The notes under the pieces were generated by a model. That model was not told the DNA's origin. It saw only the letters and a program-made list of their open reading frames with translations, and did not search any database. A program made the translations under genes and the position numbers. A stretch of DNA of 18,369 bases. It comes from Flavobacteriales bacterium. GTDB lineage: Bacteria > Bacteroidota > Bacteroidia > Flavobacteriales_E > Vicingaceae. The stretch covers positions 1-18,369 of the forward strand of contig JAJCYN010000139.1 of the NCBI GenBank assembly GCA_029262915.1. Direction: 5' to 3'. Positions 13,919-18,369 of this stretch are shown piece by piece; within the stretch, counting starts at the first letter, position 1, and every line of letters starts with the position of its first letter.

Positions 13919-14959
13919 ATGTTAAAAAAAATCATCATATCAATATTTTTAATTGCTTTATTTGTTGGATCTTACATCGCTTATGATCTGTATCAACAAG
14001 TCTACCAGCCTAACGTTACGCTCAATAATACTACAGAAAAATATTTTTATATTTATTCAGATTACGAGTTCAATGATGTTGTTCATGATTTATATGAGAA
14101 AGGATACATTATTAACCGGGAATCTTTTGAATTTGTATCAGAAAAAAAAGCTAACTTCAAAAACAATATTCATCAAGGAAGATACTTATTAGAAGATGGA
14201 ATGAGTAATAATGAACTAATTGATTTGTTACGTTCAGGGGAATCTGTTCCGGTTAAAGTTACTTTTAACAATGTGAGAACTAAAGCTGATTTGGCTGGAA
14301 AACTCTCTAAAAATTTAGAGTGTGATAGCTTAGAAATTTTAGATTTATTAAATGATAAAGAATTTGTAAGTAAATATGGATTTAACAAAATTACGATATT
14401 AACCCTGTTTTTACCAAACACTTACGAGTTTAATTGGGGTACAACAGCAGAAGCTGCTATAGAACGAATGGCTAAAGAGTACAAAAAGTTTTGGACGGAT
14501 GAACGTAAGGAAAAAGCTGAAAAGCTTAACCTATCGCAATCGGAAATTGCCATTTTAGCATCTATAGTTCAGGCAGAGCAATCTGTACATAGTGATGAAC
14601 GACCAATTGTTGCTGGACTTTATATTAATAGAATTAGAGAAGGAATGTTATTGCAATCAGATCCTACAATTATTTACGGAATAGGCGACTTTTCTATTAG
14701 AAGAGTCTTAAATAGACACAAAGATATTGATACACCTTATAATACCTATAGGCATATTGGGTTGCCACCAGGTCCAATAAATTTACCCAGTATAAAATCA
14801 TTGGATGCCGTGTTGAATTATAAAAATCACGATTATATTTATATGTGTGCCAAAGAGGACTTTTCTGGGTACCATAATTTTGCAAAAACGTATAGCCAAC
14901 ACTTAGTGTATGCTCGTAAATATCAGAGAGAATTGAATAAAAGGAAGATTTATAACTGA
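13919..14959 (+). CDS. mltG: Endolytic peptidoglycan transglycosylase MltG (YceG)
   Basis: The 346-residue protein has one N-terminal membrane anchor (residues 4-22) and a periplasmic YceG domain. MltG cuts growing glycan strands and so sets their length near the synthesis machinery. Conserved regions are the LysM-like part (about 38-115, with GRYLLEDGMSNNELIDLLRSG), FLPNTYEF (164-171), ASIVQAEQ (214-221) with Glu220 corresponding, by my recollection of the E. coli sequence, to catalytic Glu218, then ERPIVAGLYINRI (227-239), LLQSDPTIIYG (244-254), TPYNTYRHIGLPPGPI (272-287) and GYHNFAKTYSQH (317-328). The first Glu of the usual 'EKE' is Gln here. It closes the dapF block and is preceded by a large hairpin repeat, followed by a hairpin over its stop codon. 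Confidence 0.95.
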   Translation: MLKKIIISIFLIALFVGSYIAYDLYQQVYQPNVTLNNTTEKYFYIYSDYEFNDVVHDLYEKGYIINRESFEFVSEKKANFKNNIHQGRYLLEDGMSNNELIDLLRSGESVPVKVTFNNVRTKADLAGKLSKNLECDSLEILDLLNDKEFVSKYGFNKITILTLFLPNTYEFNWGTTAEAAIERMAKEYKKFWTDERKEKAEKLNLSQSEIAILASIVQAEQSVHSDERPIVAGLYINRIREGMLLQSDPTIIYGIGDFSIRRVLNRHKDIDTPYNTYRHIGLPPGPINLPSIKSLDAVLNYKNHDYIYMCAKEDFSGYHNFAKTYSQHLVYARKYQRELNKRKIYN

Positions 14960-14980
14960 TCACTGTTCAGTGAGTTATAA
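14950..14980 (+). terminator. Hairpin over the mltG stop codon, probable terminator
   Basis: TTATAACT (14950-14957) pairs with AGTTATAA (14973-14980), and inside it CACT/AGTG pair around a GTTC loop with a 3-nt bulge. The stop codon TGA (14957-14959) lies in the stem. A moderately T-rich stretch (AATTATTTTC) follows. Not a textbook T-tract, so termination is probable rather than sure. Confidence 0.5.
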
Positions 14981-15056
14981 AATTATTTTCGAATCATAAT
15001 CCATATATCAAATAGATGTTTTAGATTTACCAAGAATTATTTCAAACCAAATTATT

Positions 15057-15680
15057 ATGAGAAAAATTATATTACCAATAGCAGGATTAGTACTTTTTTT
15101 AGGAGCGTGTGGAAATGCCGAAAACGAGATGAAAGAGAGGCTCGAAAAAGAACAACAGGCATATGCTGATGCAATTGAAGAATCTGGGGTTACAGAAGAA
15201 AAAGGAGCTGATTTGTTTCATTCTGTAGATGGAAAGTTTAAAATAAATTTTAATGGCGAACCAACAGAAACTTCTGAAATCATCCCAACTGAGGTAGGCG
15301 ATATTGAGATGACATCGTTTATGTATGAAAAAAGTGCAACAGAAGTTTATTTGGTTGCTTATAACGACTATCCATCAGATATGGTTAAAAACTCATCTGT
15401 AGATGATATGTTGGATGGTGCAAAAAATGGTTCTTCTTCAAGTATGAATATTGTATCATTTGATGTGGATGAAAACCTAGAAATAGAAGGAAATCCAGGA
15501 AGACATTTTAAAGGAAATAATGGAAGTTATTATGTAGAGTATAAGTTGTTCATGAAAGAAAATAGACTTTATCAAATAGCCATAATAAGAGATGGTAGCT
15601 ATGCTACTTCAGAAAGATCAGAAGAGTTTTACGGTTCATTTGAGTTGTTGGAAGAAGAAGAAGAAGAAGAGTTAATTTAA
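15057..15680 (+). CDS. Putative lipoprotein, unknown function
   Basis: This 207-residue protein has a clear lipoprotein signal (MRKIILPIAGLVLFLGAC, lipobox LGAC, lipidated Cys18). A charged, probably coiled-coil linker follows (ENEMKERLEKEQQAYADAIEE), and then a compact domain of about 130 residues with alternating strands (FKINFNGEPTETSEIIPTEVGDIEMTSFMYEKS, EVYLVAYNDYP, YYVEYKLFMKENRLYQIAIIRD). That domain pattern recalls small bacterial domains that start 'FSV.FPG.P' and end with an 'F..SF' strand, but I cannot assign function. The C-terminus is seven Glu then Leu-Ile, encoded by a GAA repeat. The gene overlaps the convergent DinB-fold gene by 9 bp. A near-consensus promoter box (TAGATTTA, 15022-15029) lies upstream. 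Confidence 0.85.
   Translation: MRKIILPIAGLVLFLGACGNAENEMKERLEKEQQAYADAIEESGVTEEKGADLFHSVDGKFKINFNGEPTETSEIIPTEVGDIEMTSFMYEKSATEVYLVAYNDYPSDMVKNSSVDDMLDGAKNGSSSSMNIVSFDVDENLEIEGNPGRHFKGNNGSYYVEYKLFMKENRLYQIAIIRDGSYATSERSEEFYGSFELLEEEEEEELI
15651..15671 (+). repeat. GAA trinucleotide repeat at the 3' end of the lipoprotein gene
   Basis: Six GAA units and one GAG encode seven consecutive Glu at residues 199-205. Copy-number change would lengthen or shorten the acidic tail without a frameshift. Confidence 0.8.
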
Positions 15681-16187
15681 ATATCTTTCTTCCATCACGT
15701 TAATGTGATGAGTTTCATGTCCTGCAATAATAAACCCAATAGCTAATACTGTTAGTTTATTATTGTTAGCAGTTCCTTCTCGGTTTAACATTGTTTCCGA
15801 AAAACTATTAAATAAAGCCAAAGTTCCTTTTCTTACCAGGTTATATTCTTTAATAATATCACATAAATTGCGATTATTTGCTTCAGAATAGGAGATATAA
15901 TCATTGTGATCATAACCAGGCAAATCAGTTTTATCATTTCTTGCAATTCGCAAAGCACGATTACAAAAAATTCTTTCCATATCAATTAAATGCACCAACA
16001 ACTCTTTTATAGACCATTTCTCCTCTGCGTATGAATAATCACCTTGCTCTTCAGTTATCAAATCCATTAATTCGTTAGTATGTTGATGTGCAATTTCCAT
16101 TGCATTAATTGGTTCTTCAGATTTTGCCAAATCAATATACTGTTTAAAATAATTGGCAACGTTATGATTGGCTATCGAGGTTTGCAT
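15672..16187 (-). CDS. DinB superfamily protein (DinB_2/YfiT-like)
   Basis: The 171-residue protein shows the four-helix DinB fold. A conserved KWSIKELLVHLIDMERIF segment (57-74) supplies His66, a middle LPGYDHNDYISY (89-100) follows, and the last helix has AGHETHHINVMEERYL (155-170) with His157 and His161. His66, His157 and His161 are the expected metal-binding triad, so the site is intact. Related proteins are thiol transferases (bacillithiol/mycothiol dependent) or uncharacterised damage-inducible proteins; which reaction applies here is unknown. It is a lone minus-strand gene, overlapping the lipoprotein gene tail-to-tail by 9 bp and diverging from the phosphohexomutase gene. A TATTTTTG promoter box lies about 34 bp upstream. 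Confidence 0.92.
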   Translation of the reverse strand: MQTSIANHNVANYFKQYIDLAKSEEPINAMEIAHQHTNELMDLITEEQGDYSYAEEKWSIKELLVHLIDMERIFCNRALRIARNDKTDLPGYDHNDYISYSEANNRNLCDIIKEYNLVRKGTLALFNSFSETMLNREGTANNNKLTVLAIGFIIAGHETHHINVMEERYLN

Positions 16188-16220
16188 ATAATTTATCTTA
16201 AAAACGATTTTCTTTTACCT

Positions 16221-16228
16221 CAAAAATA
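16221..16228 (-). promoter_or_regulatory. Promoter -7 box of the DinB-fold gene
   Basis: Minus strand TATTTTTG matches TAnnTTTG exactly and would give a leader of about 28 bases. A second identical octamer occurs on the same strand at 16260-16267. On the plus strand the phosphohexomutase gene has a near match, TAAATTTA at 16242-16249, in the same 85-bp divergent region. Confidence 0.4.
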
Positions 16229-16272
16229 TTAAATAATATCTTAAATTTACGTCCTTTTACAAAAATAGAACA

Positions 16273-17682
16273 ATGACAAAAATAAAATTTGGAACAGACG
16301 GTTGGAGAGCTATAATAGCTAAAGAGTTTACAGTTGACAATGTAGCAAGAGTTACCATTGGAGCAACCGAATGGTTGAAAGATAATTTTGATCAGCCGTC
16401 AGTGGTGGTTGGACACGATTGTAGGTTTGCTGGTGAATTGTTTGCCGAAACTGTTGCTAAAGTGTTCGCTAATGCAGGAATAAAAGTTTTCTTGGCAAAG
16501 GGGCCAATTTCTACACCGATGATTTCTTTAGGAACCTTAAACCAAAAATCGACATTAGGAATCGTAATAACAGCTTCTCATAACCCGCCAAGTTATAATG
16601 GATATAAATTAAAAGGAAGTTTTGGAGGACCACTTTTGCCCAAAGAAATTCAAGAAGTAGAAGACTTAATTCCTGATACAAATACTGTTGATGTAAATGG
16701 ATTAGAGATAGAAGATTTTGTTGCTGATGGAGTTGTGGAATACATCGATTTAGAAACGATGTATGTGGATCATGTTGAAACGAACTTTGATATGGAAGCG
16801 ATTAGAAATATGGATATGAATTTTGCTTATGACGCTATGTTTGGTTCAGGTCAGGATGTAATGAGGCGATTATTACCAGAAGTTGATTTTTTACATTGTG
16901 AGCACAATCCGAGTTTTAATGGAACGGCACCAGAACCTATTCATAGAAATTTAGGTGAATTTTCTGAAATGATAAAATTGGCTGATGGAGAGATAGACTG
17001 TGGGTTAGCGACAGATGGCGATGCAGATAGAATAGGTTTGTATGACAGCAAAGGAACTTTTATAGATTCTCATCATATTGTTTTATTGTTGATTAAATAC
17101 TTGGTTGAAGAAAAAAAAATGAAAGGAAAAGTGGTTATTTCATTTTCACTTTCACCTAAAGTTCAAAAAATGTGTGAACATTATGGTTTAGATTACGAGA
17201 TCGTTCAAATAGGATTTAAGAACATTGCGGGTATAATGATAACAGAAGATGTGTTGTTAGGAGGCGAGGAATCTGGAGGCATAGCTATAAAAGGTCACAT
17301 TCCTGAGCGAGATGGAATTTGGATGGGATTAATTATATGGGAGTATATGGTTAAATCGGGAAAAACCTTAGACGAATTAATACAAGGTGTTTATGATATT
17401 GTAGGTCCATTTAAGTTTGAGCGTATTGATTTGCATTTAAAAGAAGAGGATAAACAACGAATTGTTGCTAATTGCGAAAATGACAACTACAAATCATTTA
17501 GTGATTTAGAAGTTCGTAAAATAGAAACGGTTGATGGGTTTAAATACTTCTTTGATAATGAAGAATGGGTAATGATTAGAGCTTCGGGAACAGAACCAGT
17601 CTTAAGAACTTATGCAGAATCAACAACAACAGAGGGAGCTTTTAAAGTACTGGAAAAAACCCATGCTGAGTTTAAGAATTAG
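16273..17682 (+). CDS. Phosphoglucomutase/phosphomannomutase family protein
   Basis: This is a 469-residue alpha-D-phosphohexomutase that shifts phosphate between C1 and C6 of a hexose via a phosphoserine. All four signature loops are intact: the active-site TASHNPPSYNG (100-110) with Ser102, the metal-binding DGDADR (248-253), the sugar-specificity loop GGEESGG (330-336), and the phosphate-binding RASGTEP (436-442). The opening KFGTDGWRAII (5-15) is also typical; 'GWR' is seen in both phosphoglucomutase and phosphoglucosamine mutase relatives, so the exact sugar is not fixed, though I favour glucose/mannose. It provides hexose-1-phosphate for nucleotide-sugar synthesis, which fits the deoxysugar gene that starts 69 bp downstream. 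Confidence 0.93.
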   Translation: MTKIKFGTDGWRAIIAKEFTVDNVARVTIGATEWLKDNFDQPSVVVGHDCRFAGELFAETVAKVFANAGIKVFLAKGPISTPMISLGTLNQKSTLGIVITASHNPPSYNGYKLKGSFGGPLLPKEIQEVEDLIPDTNTVDVNGLEIEDFVADGVVEYIDLETMYVDHVETNFDMEAIRNMDMNFAYDAMFGSGQDVMRRLLPEVDFLHCEHNPSFNGTAPEPIHRNLGEFSEMIKLADGEIDCGLATDGDADRIGLYDSKGTFIDSHHIVLLLIKYLVEEKKMKGKVVISFSLSPKVQKMCEHYGLDYEIVQIGFKNIAGIMITEDVLLGGEESGGIAIKGHIPERDGIWMGLIIWEYMVKSGKTLDELIQGVYDIVGPFKFERIDLHLKEEDKQRIVANCENDNYKSFSDLEVRKIETVDGFKYFFDNEEWVMIRASGTEPVLRTYAESTTTEGAFKVLEKTHAEFKN

Positions 17683-17735
17683 ACCGGTTGGATGACCTTT
17701 ATTATCATCAGAGTAAAAATTAGCTAATAAGATAT

Positions 17736-17743
17736 TATCTTAG
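17736..17743 (+). promoter_or_regulatory. Possible -7 box of the NDP-hexose dehydratase gene
   Basis: TATCTTAG matches TAnnTTTG at five of its six fixed positions and lies 8 bp before the ATG at 17752. No convincing -33 element. If used, the leader would be only a few bases. Read-through from the phosphohexomutase gene is the alternative, since no terminator is visible between them. Confidence 0.3.
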
Positions 17744-17751
17744 CGTTCTTA

Positions 17752-18369
17752 ATGAAAAAATCAGTAGAATATAGCTTTTTAAAATCAGCATTAACGCTGG
17801 AAAATCCAGTTCTTTCTATAAAAGGGTTTATGGATTGGCTAGAAGAAAAGAAATCCAATGTAAAACATAAAATCACTCCTATTAAATTCTCTGAAATGAG
17901 TAATTGGGGATTTAACGAACAAACAGGTAATTTAGAACATGGTTCCGGCCAATTTTTTTCTATAGAAGGAATTAAGGTGAAAACCAATTGGGGGAACGTT
18001 AAAGAATGGTCGCAGCCAATTATTAATCAACCAGAAATCGGCTTTTTAGGTATTATCACTAAAAGTATTGATGGTATTTTGCATTTTTTAATGCAGGCTA
18101 AAATAGAACCAGGAAACATTAATGCTGTTCAGTTATCACCAACGTTGCAAGCAACGAAAAGTAATTATACTCAGGTACATCAAGGTAGTACACCACTTTA
18201 TCTAGAATATTTTTTAGAAGAAAGAGAAGATGTTACAATTTTGTTAGATCAATTACAGTCTGAACAAGGGGCACGGTTTTTAAAGAAAAGAAACAGAAAT
18301 ATAATTATAGAAGTCTCAAGTGAAATTGAAATAAAGGAAGATTTTTGTTGGCTAACATTGGGTCAAATA
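17752..18369 (+). CDS. NDP-hexose 2,3-dehydratase family protein, N-terminal part (runs off window)
   Basis: An uninterrupted frame of 206 codons starts with MKKSVEYSFLKSALT and continues past the right edge. It matches the NDP-hexose 2,3-dehydratase family (EvaA, TylCVI, EryBVI relatives): FMDWLEEKK (26-34), the TGNLEHGSGQFFSIEGIKV region (56-74), WSQPIINQPEIGFLG (86-100), LHFLMQAKIEPGN (110-122), QLSPTLQATKSNY (127-139) and YLEYF. These enzymes remove water from C2-C3 of an NDP-4-keto-6-deoxyhexose, the entry step to 2-deoxy sugars. Full proteins are about 450-470 residues built from two similar halves, so roughly the first half is seen. In this setting it would more likely serve an O-antigen, capsule or glycoprotein glycan than an antibiotic. 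The family call is strong from motif identity. Confidence 0.9.
   Translation, partial: MKKSVEYSFLKSALTLENPVLSIKGFMDWLEEKKSNVKHKITPIKFSEMSNWGFNEQTGNLEHGSGQFFSIEGIKVKTNWGNVKEWSQPIINQPEIGFLGIITKSIDGILHFLMQAKIEPGNINAVQLSPTLQATKSNYTQVHQGSTPLYLEYFLEEREDVTILLDQLQSEQGARFLKKRNRNIIIEVSSEIEIKEDFCWLTLGQI

Noticed and set aside
17683..17751. GATGA/TCATC weak stem after the phosphohexomutase gene as a terminator
   Set aside because: Only 5 bp with a long loop and no T-tract; not enough to claim termination.
17724..17987. 87-codon minus-strand open frame at the right side
   Set aside because: It lies antisense to the NDP-hexose 2,3-dehydratase reading frame, which has clear family motifs.

Overview
The window looks like chromosomal DNA from a low-G+C member of the Bacteroidota, most likely a marine or aquatic Flavobacteriales-type organism. 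I infer this from four things: exact TAnnTTTG promoter boxes upstream of several genes, the absence of Shine-Dalgarno sites, lineage-typical families (DUF4197, the DUF5117/5118 zinc metalloprotease, an ABC permease fused to an M1 peptidase, an RlmI-like methyltransferase), and two hyphenated palindromes of the GTCATT...CGAAG(C)AATCT type. No database search was possible, so all family calls come from motif recognition.

Layout. (1) 1-523, plus: the 3' end of a DUF4197 gene, facing a minus-strand block across a terminator at about 540-572. (2) 4674 to 686, minus: a secreted zinc metalloprotease, a small outer-membrane beta-barrel protein and a lipoprotein, spaced like an operon. (3) 11442 to 4771, minus: an ABC ATPase, a 1193-residue ABC permease/M1 peptidase fusion and a YjbQ/UPF0047 protein, tightly packed (3-nt gap, then ATGA overlap); then ndk with its own promoter and terminator; then an rlmI-like methyltransferase whose promoter overlaps the ndk terminator. 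(4) 11555 to 14959, plus: arfB-like rescue factor, dapF, a 182-residue protein I read as a candidate permuted papain-like (YiiX/LRAT-type) enzyme, a Met-less GNAT acetyltransferase starting at TTG, and mltG. Two related palindromic repeats sit in this block. (5) 15057-16187: a plus-strand lipoprotein overlapping tail-to-tail with a minus-strand DinB-fold protein. (6) 16273 to the right edge, plus: a phosphohexomutase, then the start of an NDP-hexose 2,3-dehydratase that runs out of the window and may open a deoxysugar or polysaccharide locus.

Functional themes: dapF (meso-DAP supply) and mltG (glycan-strand cleavage) both concern peptidoglycan, and the two unknown genes between them share that transcription unit. 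The ABC/M1 genes form one membrane machine. The metalloprotease, barrel and lipoprotein are all exported. Most of the window is ordinary housekeeping sequence. The parts most worth a second look are the paired repeats, the 182-residue protein, the apparently leaderless promoters at arfB and rlmI, and the dehydratase at the edge. There are no rRNA, tRNA, CRISPR, transposase or phage genes.
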